64,000 nt of DNA, taken from Tetrapyrgos nigripes (lineage: Eukaryota > Basidiomycota > Agaricomycetes > Agaricales > Campanellaceae). The translations under genes and the position numbers were made by a program. Shown in pieces: positions 33,528 to 46,232 of the stretch. Position 1 is the stretch's first letter. The number at the start of each line of letters is the position of its first letter. Location: the NCBI GenBank assembly GCA_013368315.1, contig JAACJM010000030.1, positions 372,001 to 436,000 on the forward strand. Direction: 5' to 3'. The notes under the pieces were generated by a model that was given only the letters and a program-made list of their open reading frames with translations, did not search any database and was not told the DNA's origin.

Positions 33528-34700
33528 TTACTCCACTGACCCTTCCCCTTTTCCTGACTTGAACCCGACAAACAAATCTTCCTCCTCCCTGACCAGATTC
33601 ACCCCAATTGCATTGACTCGTCCCAACTCTCTTTGTACAAATGCCCTAAAGTTGCCTTCCACCTTCCTTATCTTGGACTCCGATGTGCATGGGTTTAGGG
33701 TACCATCTGCTCCTCTGCCATGCCATTTCTTGCCGCAAATGAAGCATTCACCTGACCCTGGTTTGAGAGTGCCCGGCTGGTATGGGAACGACGTGTTCTC
33801 GTTGAAGACGGGGTTGCTACCATGTTTGTCATGGAACTTGACGACGTCGTTCTTCCACTCTACTATACCAGCATCCGTGTTCAGTTGTTGGTCGTATTTG
33901 TTAATGTTGGTTTGCAGGGTGGCTTTCTGAGCATCTGTAAAGTTGCTCACGTGTGGTGGTCGCCTGGCTCCACGAGTTGGTGTTGGTGGTGGGCTTGTGA
34001 TCTGGGCGTTGGCAAACGCTCGCGCTAGCGGTTTGCTAGGTGTTTCTGGCATAGGGGGAATCTGCATGTTCTTCTGTCCTTCCTCTAACTTTTGCAGCCT
34101 CTCTTCCTCCTCTCTCACATCCTTCAGCTCCTGTGCATCCACGTTCTTGATCGCGTCGGTAAAGTCCTTCCAGGTTTTGTTTTCCTTTGGAACCTTCTTT
34201 CTGAGTACCTTTGGCAGATGTTCCCGCACTGCCCTGATGTCTGATGACCCGTCTGCAATTTCGGCGGCCTTCGCAACCTCCATCAATCTACACGCGAACT
34301 TTTGGTGAGTCCATTGCTGGTCTTCGTCTCTCATTCCTAGTTCCTTCAGCGTGATCCGCATGGCCAGTAGCTCGTCCACATGGTCTGCGACCATTGGTTC
34401 AGCTATATCGGGTGGTGGGAACTCCTTTAGGAATTCGGCTCGGAATTTCTTCCAGTCTTCCTTTGTTCCCTGCTCCAAATTTTCATACCATTTGTCAACT
34501 CGGCTGCCCGCTTTGAAAAGCAGGCTGACACTGCCTCCCATTTCGTTTGGGACTATGTTTATCTGCCTCATATACATCTCGGCCTTCCTCAGGAAGTCTA
34601 GGGGATTTGTCTTCTCCTTGGACCCTCCTGCGAATTCTGGGGCTGCCATCGTGTGGAAATTAACTTTTGGCTTCGGTTTCGGCCAAACAAAGCCAAACAA
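33528..34700 (-). CDS. Second Ty3/gypsy element: Gag (about 390 aa)
   Basis: An uninterrupted frame holds the retrotransposon Gag core (FAGGSKEKTNPLDFLRKAEM, then SLLFKAGSRVDKWYENLE and FRAEFLKEFPPP). A coiled-coil-like charged stretch (REEEERLQKLEEG) and a Cys/His cluster (CFICGKKWH followed by C) near the C-terminus resemble a zinc knuckle. The protease frame starts 23 bp downstream in a different frame. The open frame may be intact even though the element is truncated. A shorter start at the internal MAAPEFAGG is also possible. Confidence 0.75.
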   Translation of the reverse strand: MFGFVWPKPKPKVNFHTMAAPEFAGGSKEKTNPLDFLRKAEMYMRQINIVPNEMGGSVSLLFKAGSRVDKWYENLEQGTKEDWKKFRAEFLKEFPPPDIAEPMVADHVDELLAMRITLKELGMRDEDQQWTHQKFACRLMEVAKAAEIADGSSDIRAVREHLPKVLRKKVPKENKTWKDFTDAIKNVDAQELKDVREEEERLQKLEEGQKNMQIPPMPETPSKPLARAFANAQITSPPPTPTRGARRPPHVSNFTDAQKATLQTNINKYDQQLNTDAGIVEWKNDVVKFHDKHGSNPVFNENTSFPYQPGTLKPGSGECFICGKKWHGRGADGTLNPCTSESKIRKVEGNFRAFVQRELGRVNAIGVNLVREEEDLFVGFKSGKGEGSVE

Positions 34701-35483
34701 TGACTAAGCCTGGCATGTACCCCTACTCCATCGTCGTCCTCGCCAGCTACTCGGCCATCTAATCCAGCCAACTCTTCCTCACCTTCTTCGTGGTCACATC
34801 AGTTATTTCGGAACCACACTGTTCCGCTTCAACATTGAGGAAGTGATTGCGTCTAAGTCTCTGTTTTCGTGCACCGGCTTCTACCATTAGTTCAGCGTGA
34901 GAGGAACGTAAATAGCAAGATTTACGCACCTTTAGACGATGGCTGCCCATCCCTTTAGATTTCACTCTTGAGAAGACAAAGGACTGGTAGAGAACAGACC
35001 TCGTGCTCAGGGCTAACCTCGTACAGTACGGAAACAGTATGGTGCAAATCAGAAGGTGAGGACAAAGGGTTATCGGCTAAATTGCCTAATACGGCGCCGA
35101 CATCATGGCAATCTTGTGGCAATCTACCGGGACCTTGTAAGTACTCAAAAGAAGCATGTCGAAACAGGATGGATTGTTTCGTTGTGAGGGTCGACAGAAG
35201 GAGAGGTTTTGGGGACAAACAATATTGTTTGGTCGCCATACCGAAAGGGAGGCCAAGCCCGAACCGGCACAGGCGAACGTATGTACAAATGTAACTATGT
35301 GAGACAGAGAGGAAAAAAAGAAACTGGATTTTCTCGTCTGTCACTTTTATCTCTATGACTTTTTACTCATATCTGCGTTCATGTCACAGTACTACCATTT
35401 ATCTAGTAACCTTAATCGTACTACTGGCCTTACTGGATGACATCGATGACAGTTGGGATTATCGCTACCAGCAGAAACAAAGT
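34701..35483. other. Non-coding gap
   Basis: No supported gene. The left LTR-side end of the minus-strand element should lie here, but I could not identify an LTR because its partner copy is absent from the window. Confidence 0.4.
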
Positions 35484-36794
35484 CTATTGCTGGTTGGGAT
35501 AATTGTGAGCTGCGTTAGGATCTTCCTCTCTTCCATTCCGTTTCTCATACTCCAGCAACACATCCACAGCTTCCAACATCGTCTCCTCCCAATTAATATA
35601 CGTCTCCATCCCTAGAACTTCCTTCGCAAACGTCGTATCCAGTGGAGCGTCAGACTGCAGTACAATCTTTGCATCCTCTCGTGGAAGCCTATCAGCGACC
35701 TGAGGACGCTCTTTCCTGATAAGCTCCGCAAGAGCCTTCCAGGTAAACGCCCCATAGGCAACGATGAGCCTCTTGTTACGTCCCGGAATGGGAGGAGCAC
35801 TTAAAGCAGCGACATGAGCTCGAGCAATATCACGCACGTCGACCATATGGCCATATGGGATGTTTGGATATGCGTCAGGTCCACTGAGGAGAAGTTGGTA
35901 GACTATATCGTTCGTTCCGATGTTGCCGCGTGAAGTGAGAGGGTAGTTGGGGACGAGAGGACCGTAAACGGCGGGGGGTAGCACTAAAGAGGGAGAGAGT
36001 CAATTGGGTGAGCCTCTTTCAGCTAATGTTTACCAAGTTGTATCCACTCACAAACCGCGATATCAACGTCCGGATGCTCACGAGCAATTTCCCAAATCTT
36101 CTTGTCAGCAGCAGTCTTGGATCTCTGGTAGATGTGAGCAGTATTTGAATCACTGGTGTCGATGTCTTCAGCTGTGGCTGGTCCATAATCTTTCTCAGTG
36201 AGCTTTCGTGTACCGAACGCAGCCTTGAGGTCGCCTTGAGAATTCGAAAATGATCAACACACAGCTCCGGTTTTGAATAACTGTACTCACAGTCATAAAG
36301 ACTCCCATAGGTACCTGTCACGACCATTTTCTTGATACCAGCTCCAATAGCTTGTTGAAGGACATGAAGTGTACCATGATAAGCGCCCTAAATAGTCAAA
36401 ATACTGACATGAATGATTGACAGACGTAAACCACTAGACTCTATGTACCTGAAAAATTTCTTCACCAGATATCCCAGCCTGGTAGAGAGGACTAGCAACA
36501 TGAACCACTGCTTCAACGCCCTTGAGTGCTTGAGTATAGTCAGACGTCAAGCCTAGGACCTCAACAATCTGAAGTCGGTCTCCAGCCTCAGGAAAAATTG
36601 CACGAAGTTTTGGGACTGAGCGTGCTACGCCTCGGACGATGTAGTGGTCTTGTGCGAGCAGTTGAGAGACGACATGAGAGCCAATGAAGCCAGTGCCGCC
36701 GGTAACCTGCGTGAAGAAGAACCAGGACTGGTCAGTTCCAAGGACTCCGGTCCGGCAAGTCAGAGCTACGCACAAGAACGATAGGTTTGACCAT
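35484..36794 (-). CDS. NAD(P)-binding reductase of the extended SDR (DFR-like) type, 352 aa
   Basis: Five exons on the minus strand: 36794-36774, 36706-36449, 36387-36291, 36234-36052 and 35983-35484; all introns are 56-68 nt with GT..AG ends, and the sum of 1059 nt is in frame. The N-terminal MVKPIVL is followed by the Rossmann dinucleotide motif TGGTGFIG (residues 9-16). The catalytic pair YxxxK is at Y161 and K165. Further motifs are VVHVASPL, PNIPYGHMVDVRDIARAHVAA and GMETYINWEETMLEAVDVLL. This pattern fits extended short-chain reductases such as dihydroflavonol-reductase-like or methylglyoxal-reductase-like ketoreductases. The substrate cannot be told. It is soluble, with no signal peptide. 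A mutated fragment of the same gene lies at 57257-57612. Confidence 0.9.
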
Positions 36795-37237
36795 CAGTAG
36801 TCCTTGAAGTTCCTAGAAGGAAGCAGTGAGAGAGAGAAAAAGGGAAGATTCGGATGCTGAAGAGGTCTGTAGTTCCTTGGCCTTTTAAGCGACCTTCAGC
36901 TTATAGTGATTCCCCACGACACGGTGATTCGGAACGCTCAAGTAGGGCGTCGTGCACTAACCAATGTCATGAGTCTCCAATCAGATTGTGCATGAGACGA
37001 AGATAGCTCTCAGCCTGTATAGCTGACGCGTCAACCGGCATGGAGGAAGAAGCATTGAGGCGGCGTAGTCTTCTTGAGTTGCATGTCAAGCATGACTAAT
37101 GCATGATCAAGAACCTGGATAGACGGTTACGAGCGCTGAGCACTAAGCGTCTCTGTATTCAGAGCCAGAAAAGTAAAATTGCCAAATCTATAAAAAAGTC
37201 CTTGACATCAAAAACAAAGCCACACCACTACTTGAGC
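36795..37237. other. Intergenic region upstream of the reductase
   Basis: The 443-bp gap holds the promoter of the minus-strand reductase and the 3' flank of the sedolisin gene. I see no clear TATA box and no additional gene. Confidence 0.4.
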
Positions 37238-40200
37238 CTATGGCAGGTCCATAAACTTTGCTAAAAGCTCCTGAAAATCGGGAGTCCCTAGCCCCGTAAC
37301 AGGATTCCATCCCGCAACCGCTCTGAAGCCTTCCTTTCCACATCCTGGATTAGTCCCCCGAGTTATATTGTGAAAGGCAGATTTAAAAGATGAGGAGTAT
37401 AACTAGAAAGAGAGCACAAAAAGCACCAGTTAGTGTTAGTGAAGGAGAGCAAGGAGAACGATAAAAAAGAAAAGAGAAAAGGAAAAAGAACGCCTAAAAC
37501 ACGCACAACGGGATTGATAAACCCAACAGGCCCTTTCCCATTTGAAATCCGGGCATCATTAATCATGGTAATCATAGAAGCAAAGACGGGGGCAGAGGCA
37601 GAGGTACCATAGACCAAGTTAAATACTCCATCCATCTGTTAGGACGTCAGTCAAAGATTCGGCGAGGTAACAGCTAGAAAGGTGACACGCACGGCGACGA
37701 CATAAGAAGCTCTATTCGTGCATTGGATTTATGAGAATGAGTAACATTCCGCTACCAGTGTAAAGCCTAACAAACTCACCCATTCGCAGCAAGGTCAGGG
37801 AATCCCCGGCTCTACACAAAAAAAGAAAGCAACGTCAGTCCTTCCCCTTCTCGCAAGCAATAAAATAAAATAACATAAAAAGGCAACCCACTCACATTCC
37901 CCGAATTATTAAACACCCCCTCCCTCCACGCAGGCGGAACCGGATTCTCCTCCAACCACGTCTTCACACTCTCTTCCTGATACATTGGCATCTCGAAATA
38001 GTTGCTAAATCCTCCACCGCTGAAGATGACGTTGGAACAAGCCATTTCGGGTTCATAACTCGTGCTAGAGCCAGAGCCAGAACCAGAATAGTCTGATTGG
38101 ACTGAGGAACGGTTGGTGACGTTTGCTCCGGGTATGACTTGAGTTGCACCAACTGAGGTGACATAGGGGCAGGTTGCGGGGAAGCCTGGGTTGAAGATGG
38201 TGCCGTTGGGGGTTTGGGAGCCTGCATGATGCAAGATAGGGAATATAGAACGGTGAGACAAGAAGGATGGAGAATGAGAGATATGTACCGTCAGGGTTGA
38301 GACAGAGATCAAAGTTTCCTAGAATGAAGGTGCTTCCTCGTTAGAGATACTATTACAAGACGGCGCAACGAAGTGCCAAAAAGCCCTCGCTCACCAGCAA
38401 CTCCATTATCCCCTGACGAATATATCACCGTTATACCCATCAAGCCGAGCTTTGCTGCAACATAGATATCATAGTTATAGACTGAAGCCAAAAACAATGT
38501 TATGTACTCACCATACTCAAAACACTGCCTTCTCGCATACGCCTCACTCAAATCGGCTTCATTATATCCATACGAAGTGGAAATCACATATGTAGGTTTT
38601 AGAGTACCACAGGCTTGAGGACCAGTGTAGGCTAAGCCTCCCAAATCCCCTGTTCATTAATTTGAAGAAGAAGAAAAAGCAAAGGCAATTGGTGATGAGT
38701 TACACTTTTGAAGGAAAAACTAGGAAACGCCCGTACCATCGGGGTAAGGTTCGTCTTGAGAGGGATCGTCTCCTCCGTCGTAGGAACAGTAAGAGAAGTC
38801 GAGTGCGTCGAGGAAGTTGTTGAAGGATCCGCCTGGGTTTAGGGACGTTGTATAAGTAAGAATGATAGGTAGTGAGAGGACAGGACAGGTGAGAGAAATT
38901 AGACTCACCTTCCACAATATCCCCAACTTGATACAGCGTAACAGGCTGGTTCTTCGTCACCAACGTCATTGCGTACTCCAAATCAAGGTCAGACTCTCCG
39001 TTGAGGTCGAAAGTTTGGTGAATAGTTTGGGCGATGCCTGTTTAGATAGATGATGCATTGACAACGAGTAAGGAAGTAAGGATAAGCCAGTACAAGGTAA
39101 GGGAAACGGGAAAGGGCAAAATGGGAATAAATATTTAGTTAGCACGCGCAAAGGGACCGACCAAAAAAAACACACACCTCCATCAATAGAAGCCAGCAAA
39201 GGAGACGCATACGACCCACGCAGATCTGGTGAGAACTCTCGGAAAAATTTGTCCAAGTCGGTTTGGAGGTAGGCTTGGGGGGTGTATTCCACTGTCATGT
39301 CCAAAAGAAATCGTCAATGAACCACTAATCAGTACGAGGACGTAGCACCCCAGCTAAAAGAGACGTACCGATTCCAATACTATTCCCTGTCCCCATCTCA
39401 TTACTACCCTGAGAAGGAACATAATCAAACCCATACAGCGCCCTCAAACACTTGGGCGTCATCTGCTCATCGCAGTGTGACAGGTCGTTGTATATTGTTG
39501 AGACTATTCTATGGGGTTGGGGGTTCAAGGCATCGTTCTCGTTGTTCTCGTCGTTGAGATTGGTCGAGTCGATCCCTGATGAAGTAGACGTAGCCAAGTT
39601 GACCGAGGAGGCGCGTTTAAAATGCTTCATCGGCCCAACATTGAAGTCAACAGTAGGAATGACGACTTCGACGTGAGGAGCTATGTGTGCGGGGAGGTGG
39701 TACGGTGTTGAGACTATATTGAAGAAAAAGTCAAGGTGAGTGAGGGGAATTGCAATTGATGAAAAGACGGAATGGTGAAGGCAAGAGCAAAGAGGAAAGG
39801 AAATATCTAAGGAAGAAGGGACAGGGATAAAAGCCGAAACCATCCAAATAAATTGAACCAAACTCATTACTCAAAGGAGAGAATCAAAAGCCAAAACACA
39901 GTAAACTCATACATACCGACATGCTTCCTCCCACTCTCAATATGCGCATAAACGTGATATTCCGTGGACAACAACCTCTCTGCTTCTCCCACTGTAGCGT
40001 TAACTTCTATCCATCCATTTTTATACGTAACTGCCCTCTTGGGTTTGGATTTAGGTTTTGGTTTGGGTATGTTCATCATCGTCTCGTTCTCGTCATCGTC
40101 ATACCCCATCTCTTCCAACCACTCCCTCACAACCCTTACCGTCTCCCCACTCGGCTCAAAAACCTCTCTTATCCTCTCCACGTTCCAGTGTTTACCGAAT

Positions 40201-40451
40201 TTGTCTGAAGATGGGTCCGATACTTCGTATAGGTATCGGTCAATTTGCGATAAGGAGGAGGACGGTTGGGTTAGTGCCAATTTTAGTGGATGGGGCAGTG
40301 GTAAGGAGGGTGGGGCACGGGAGAGGCGGGTGTAGCCGTGGACGTGGGGGATTGCGATTGGGATGGTGGGAGAAGATGACGAGGTAGCAGCGGATAGAGT
40401 GCCGAGACCGAAGCCAAGGGTAACGACGACGACGATAGAAAGAGTTTTCAT
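37238..40451 (-). CDS. Sedolisin (S53) serine-carboxyl peptidase, secreted, 705 aa
   Basis: Thirteen exons on the minus strand: 40451-39917, 39713-39369, 39291-39178, 39037-38909, 38832-38737, 38649-38512, 38454-38395, 38318-38289, 38221-37896, 37811-37780, 37711-37693, 37635-37507 and 37402-37238, totalling 2118 nt in one frame. An N-terminal signal peptide (about residues 1-21) precedes an S53 pro-domain (PSSDKFGKHW, then WIEVNATVGEAERLL). The catalytic Glu and Asp are E346 and D350 in ESDLD, the oxyanion Asp is D468 in SSGDNGVAG, and the nucleophile is S620 in YGTSASAPV. SRGFPDLAANG and the C-terminal GWNPVTGLGTPDF are typical. Enzymes of this type cleave peptides at acid pH outside the cell. 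Exons of 30, 32 and 19 nt are unusually small but fit the protein exactly. Confidence 0.95.
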
Positions 40452-40520
40452 CGTGAACCGTCAAGAAGAGCTTGGGAAGACCGGAAAACAGGAAGGCAGC
40501 ATGATATCGTTTGAGCTGCG

Positions 40521-40526
40521 TTTATA
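40521..40526 (-). promoter_or_regulatory. TATA box of the sedolisin gene
   Basis: On the minus strand TATAAA spans 40526-40521, 70 bp upstream of the ATG at 40451. Confidence 0.5.
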
Positions 40527-41744
40527 TGTATACACATGCTTCTGCTTCTCTGGCCTCTGGCTCAATCTCTACCCCAAAACTTCCATACATGCTTCCATAC
40601 GTGGTTGCGGTTGTGGCTGTATGGTAAGTAGTAGAGTTATCGCTCAAACGAAGGCGTGACGCGGGTGGAGGTGAGGCAAAGCGTGTCGTTAACAGGCATC
40701 ATGATCGCAGGGAAGCAATTCGTTAGATTAAACGCATGCTCAGAATGGCGTCGGTAACGGGGTGGAAGTTGTATAGTGTGGTGTGGATGGAGTATGTAGA
40801 AGCCGTGGTTTTGATTGAGAATGAGACGGGTAGACGGATGGCTTTGGTAACGGAGAAGTTGAAAGCCAGGTTCGGTCATTAGTAGTAGCGAATCCTGGAC
40901 CGCCGAGCAAGCCATTGCACGAGGTGGGTCTTCAATAGTGCAAAAGTCTGGCTCGGTCAAATCGCAAGGGTCCTTCATCTGCTTTTCATTTCGATATCCG
41001 ATATGCATGATTCACGCTAGAATTTGGATCCGAGTGAGTACTGCCCCTAAAAAAGAACGATGTGAGAGAAACACTCGTACAAGCAAATGCTAGAAGGTGT
41101 TTGGACTTGGCACGTTGGAGGAGGTTTGGAACCATGACGTCGTTTTTGCGAGGAGAGAAAGGCAAAACCTGAGCCAACCTATCATCACGATTAGATGGAG
41201 AAGGACAGTTATAGTCAGCTCACCATTTCCTAGCCTCTCGTTCATAGCTTTTCGCAAGGACTAGTAGTAGTAGTTTCATTTGGTAATAAAGGAACCACGT
41301 GTCTCACCTGACCTGACGCGACGCAGTGTTTGCCACGCGGCCAACACGCGTCACGACTAGACCAGGAGCCTCGTCCTCAATACCAAATACTCTCTCTCCT
41401 GAAAGCCCAGGGACAGGTGTGATATTTGGGCAGGTTTCAGCTTTTCGACTATTTCGTGTAGATATGATTAGATAGCAAAGTAGTGAAGAATAAAGGAAAG
41501 CACGCACGCCCAACGCACGCCATGGTGGCCACCCCCTCCAATCCGTACAGATTCCTTGTGAACTTCTGGCCTCAATCTTTGGAGGTGAAAGTCAGTTTGT
41601 AGTAAGAACTCATAGGAGAACAGAGGTAGGATGATATTTGTTGATACGAGAAGTTTTTTTTAAATTTATTTTGAGGTCCAATTGAGGTCGGTGATGATCA
41701 TGCGATGATGACAATGGATGTGGACTCTACTTCCTTTGTTCCTG
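40527..41744. other. Non-coding gap
   Basis: No supported gene. Short minus-strand frames at 40637-41177 lack motifs and paired splice sites. Confidence 0.4.
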
Positions 41745-44507
41745 AGCGGAGGAGGACGTTTTACTCGTCAAAGGATGACATGAGGGTAGCTACACGCCAC
41801 CCGCAGCACCCTAGCGTGTCAGTCAGTCCTGCGGGTGATACACTCTTCCACCATACTTAGACATTCCACCTCGCGCTTGCGAGAAACTGTACAGTGAAAT
41901 CCTTTGAAATTAATGAGGGAAAGGCGATGAATATTTGAACGAGTACTAAGCGTACTAGAAGATGGATTATCTTCAGGCTTTTATGCCAGCATCTTCGGGT
42001 TTTGATTTCCACTACTTAATCGTTCCCTTATGACGTGCTGTACAGACAATCAACGGAGGCTAAGGTCTTTTTGGGCCATCTCTTCTCTCTTCGACCCTTG
42101 ATTTATTCCCTTCACTGCAAAATATGTGTACAAAGTGATGGAGATTTTTCGCAACACCGATCTATATATCCTGCTGACGAGATAAGTACTATGGCAGAAA
42201 AATTCATTCTGATCCGAATGAATGCAGCTCTTGATAGTGGCGTAGGTGGACACTGATGTACTGATCTTCCTTCGTTATATGTAGCTATTAGAGTCCCGGG
42301 ACGAAGGCGTAATCTATATCGTGTAATAATTCATAGCTTTTGGACCTAGCCGGCGCCCGGGTAATACTACTAATAGACGACTCCTCCTCCGATGCATCAT
42401 ATATTGGTCCAAAGCCGGTAATAAACTCCGCCTCCTCCAGACTTCCTCGAGCTTCCTCCTCCATTCCTGATGGGCTAAGAGTTCCCTAGTTGATTCCTAG
42501 GCTGGGCCAACCAGAATCACGGCAGACATGCCAGAACGTAGCTCAAACCTAGTATGGGCATCTTCGGTGAGCGCCATAGGGACAGGAGCAATCTAGCCCG
42601 AAACGTGCTCAATGAATCGCAACTGACGACAATTCAATATTCGGCCTCGATTTAAAACCTAGAGTCACCTTGTTCGAGTCCCCTCCACACCCAACATGGC
42701 AGAAAATCCTCCCATCAACATCAGCCTCACTCTCGGACCTCTGGTGGTTGCTACTTTGGTCAACGCTCTTCTCGCTGGGATCTGTATGGTCCAGTTCTTC
42801 GAGTACTATGATTCCAGAATCAAAGATAGACCTACCATTATGTGCGTACTCCAGATTTGTGCGATTCAACCAAACGGCTCAAAACCGTCCTGCAGTGGCC
42901 TCGTCATATGGGTCGCCGTTGTCGACACATTCTCGTCTTGTACATCTTCGTACTTGCTGTGGTACTACGCCGTAGATAGTTTCGAGAACAAAATTGGTCT
43001 CCTTTCGACTCCTTGGCAGTACAACATGATAGCTATCTTCACTACGTTGTGAGTATTCCAAACACTGGCAATTCATGCGGAAACGCCAACTCAATATACC
43101 TCCGCCTCTAACACTAGCATTTCCGTCCCAGTACAATTCTTCCTCGCCTGGCGGATTCGTATTTTCTCCAAATCATTCATCCTCTTCGTCGTCATCTGCA
43201 CTCTTTCCCTGGCTCAGGGAGGATTAGCTTTTGCAACGAGTATCGGCGCATTTCTCGAACCGAATGTAGAAGCCAATGCCAGACTGATACCTGTTGGAGA
43301 CAGCTGGATGGCTATAGCCGTGGCTTGTGATGCTTCTATCACAGGGGTGCTCTTGTATTATCTGTGGAAGAGCAGGACCGGGATGCAGGGTGAGTGCTTA
43401 ACGAGATCCTCTAGCGGAAGATACCGTCGGTGGCGCCGTGACGCTGAAAATGAAATAATCATCAATTAGCCTCAGACAAGGCTCTCATTTCCAAGCTTAT
43501 TCGCACATCAGTAGAAACTGCTTTACCTGTGACAGTCTGTTGCATTGCTGGTTTGGTTTTTCTGGTCAGTATCATTAATTGATTTCCCGAAATCAAGGCT
43601 CGAGGCTCATCCAAGTTATTGTAGACCACCATGCCCAGGTCGAACCTGCAAATGATATTCGGATTGCCCCTGGGCCGATTGTACACGTAAGTCTTCAGAC
43701 TATCGCAACTTGCAAGGATGATTATTTCTGACAGCAATCTCTTCCGACAGAAATACCCTCATGACGGTAATCGTCATTGTCAATTGATCTGTGTTTACGA
43801 TTGGAAGCTTCTGACCAGTTTTGTACTCACAGACTCTCAACACTCGTTCCATCCTTCAGCAACAAATGAGGCCTTGGACTGTACCGACCTCTGGAGATCT
43901 GTTTGAGTCAGAACAGAATAGCTTTAGTTCGGTAAGTCACAATCGCATACCTCAACAATCGGGCTCGACTTGATTGCATGACCTCTTCTCATCATGATCA
44001 CTCCCGACGGTACAACCTTGTCCGGATCACTTTCGTGTTTACCAACACCGTGACGGTTTGCAATTGCTGCATTGGCACTACATAGCAGGACGATCGCCAC
44101 TCAGTCCAATCCGTGGGACCCTCCAACTCTATCCAAGTTAACGTAATCTTGACCACTACGACGGATGATTTGAGTGTCGGAGGAAAAAAGATCAAAAGAT
44201 CGCGGAGTGATATAACAGATTCGCATGGTGAACAAGAGTCGTACTGGCAGAATTCAAAAGGCAATATTGGGACACTGTGAGCCTACCCACTGAAAGAGAA
44301 AAAGACGAATAAACAAATAAAATTTCACCACAAATTCACCATCCACCGTCCGATTAAACTCTACCGCTCGCGTACGAGGACGTAGCCGTAGTCGTATCCA
44401 AGCCCATTCCCACCATTCCCATACCTATCCCTACACCTGTTGCTCCTCCTCCTTGCCTCCTCCTCCTCCTCCTGAGAATCGAGACGCATGTCTGAGCCGG
44501 GTGTAGT
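41745..44507 (+). repeat. Segmental duplication, copy A
   Basis: This segment is colinear with 45100-48923. Shared blocks include GTTCCTGAGC, the CACC(C/A)GCAGC region, CCTTTGAAATTAATGAGG, the full DUF6534 gene and its 3' flank to about 44507 (CATGTCTGAG). Copy A lacks four insertions present in copy B, so A is closer to the ancestral layout. Confidence 0.85.
42696..44280 (+). CDS. DUF6534 seven-TM membrane protein, paralogue A (345 aa)
   Basis: Eight exons: 42696-42841, 42896-43048, 43118-43389, 43470-43564, 43625-43686, 43751-43766, 43833-43931 and 44086-44280, totalling 1038 nt in one frame. The protein starts MAENPPINISLTLGPLVVA and has seven hydrophobic segments, including LGPLVVATLVNALLAGICMV, LVIWVAVVDTFSSC, FILFVVICTLSLAQGGLAFA, WMAIAVACDASITGVLLYYL and LPVTVCCIAGLVFL. 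It then has the conserved GLPLGRLYTNTLMTTLNTR end of DUF6534 and a hydrophilic tail with KKIKRSRSD. These proteins sit in membranes of Agaricomycetes; their function is unknown to me. Exon 7 to 8 spans a longer 154-nt intron whose limits are supported by both copies. Confidence 0.85.
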
Positions 44508-45099
44508 TGAGAAAGGTAAGGAAACATCACAACTTGAGTGGGATAGGATGTACTCAACGGCCACAATTACCGTCATGATCACTTTCAGACTTCAGTCAAC
44601 CTGAACAAGATTACGCGTCCGAGTCAGAATGGCTACAAACACATATCAAGCAACGGAGCACCCACCTACACCACCGCTGTGTTTGGTGAATGATGGTGCT
44701 AGACCTTTTGTGAAGCTTTGATTCAAGGTTGGCAGCGGGTTAGAAATAATGTCGTGATATGTTGGGATGGACTGGATACAGGCTTCAAGCTACAGGCTAT
44801 GGCTGCATCTCGAATAGTATCAATCTATGTATGTAGTTGCTTCTCATTAATATATCTTTCTTCACAGCCCTGTTTTTGCAATCATACGATCAGCTATACA
44901 ACCTGCTGCTAAGAATATATGTACGGAGGTGTCAGTGTGTAGCTAGCTTTGCCACCAGGGTTCTAAGTATGAATAGGCATTGTGTGATGTCTCGTTCTTA
45001 CAGTGACTCTCTACCAACTAACCACATAATGATATTATTAGTATTGCTAACGCTGCAATCTTATGGGCCTCGTAACTTACCATGCAAAGCAGTGGCACC
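44508..45099. other. Non-coding spacer between duplication copies
   Basis: No gene or repeat is supported here. Confidence 0.4.
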
Positions 45100-45496
45100 T
45101 TTCCCCGGTTCCTGAGCAGAGTTCGTTTCACTCGTCAAATGACATGAGAGTAGCCACACACCACCCGTAGCATCCTGGCGTGTCAGTCAATCCTTGGCGG
45201 GTGATACACTCCCTCACCATAATATGTCGGTGCAGGCCACTGTATACAGCGGCAGGTACGAGTCCTCATCCCATTGCACAAACTCTGAAGAAGTCGGTGT
45301 GGGTCATGGACTGGGCACTGGTTCGTTGCTCGACGAAAGCTTGACGGAGAATTTGCGGAGGTGTTTGGTGCCGAGTCTGCCGAGCTGACAGAATAGGATA
45401 TATTTTCCCGGGATACGAAAAATGTGGCCATTTGAGCTCACAATAGGACTCGTAACATAGACATTTCACGCTTGCGAGACACTGTGCAATGAAATT

Positions 45497-45543
45497 ACGA
45501 GGCCGAAGAATGAGACTGAGTTCTTTACACTCACTTCTGCTGT
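45497..45543 (-). repeat. Dispersed repeat, inverted match to 57022-57066
   Basis: The block CGAGGCCGAAGAATGAGACT followed by GAGTTCTTTACACT is repeated in the opposite orientation at 57022-57066 (AGTGTAAAGAACTC, then CATTCTTCGGCCTCG). Similarity extends loosely to the CATAGCCACA sequence. It lies inside a piece present only in duplication copy B, so it is probably a mobile sequence. Confidence 0.55.
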
Positions 45544-46232
45544 GGCTATGCCTATTCCAAGTTGCCCGGGAACTGAGGACCGCGGACATGGCGCATTTTT
45601 TCGCGGGACATTTCGCGGGACATCTCGACTCGTGGCACCACCATGAAGTCCTTCAATGCTCGTATTGTCTGTTTTACTTGATGCTCTTTTTCCCCCGTTT
45701 ACTTCGACGGCCATCATGTTTCGTTTTCGGTCCTCTGTCCTCTTTCTGCGTCTGCCTCTTCCTTACTGCATTGACCCTTAAAGTTTGTGGTGAGCCCTGT
45801 GGCCTCGTACTCGCCACGCGGAGCGCTGGCCCACACCCTTTTAATCCTTTGAAATTAATGAGGACAGAAAGGCGATGAATATTTGAACGAGTAAACGTAC
45901 TAGGAGATGGATTATCTTCAGGCTCGCCCGGAGGGGGACTGCCTCGCCCTGCATATAACACAATCTCGTTGATGTTGGGACTACGTAACGCCACCCCGCC
46001 GGGTCCTAAAGGGGCCACTTGGCGTGTATCTATCTATCAATCTATCTATCAATCTTCATACCAGCATCTTCGGGTGGGAGCACTATAGTGGCAGGGGAGC
46101 TATCTAGCCCGAAATGTACCGCTTAATGAGTCGCAATTAACGGCAACTCAAAATATTCGGCCTCGATTTAAAACCTAGAAAACTCAGAGTCACCCTCCAA
46201 CTTGTTCAACTTCTAGTCCCCTCCATCCCAAC

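Noticed and set aside
32801..33562. Plus-strand 253-aa frame
   Set aside because: It is the complement of the gypsy protease frame, which has recognisable motifs on the minus strand.
43751..43787. DUF6534 copy A ending at the TGA at 43785
   Set aside because: A GTAATC..CAG intron at 43767-43832 leads to the conserved TLNTR exon, and copy B has the same structure.
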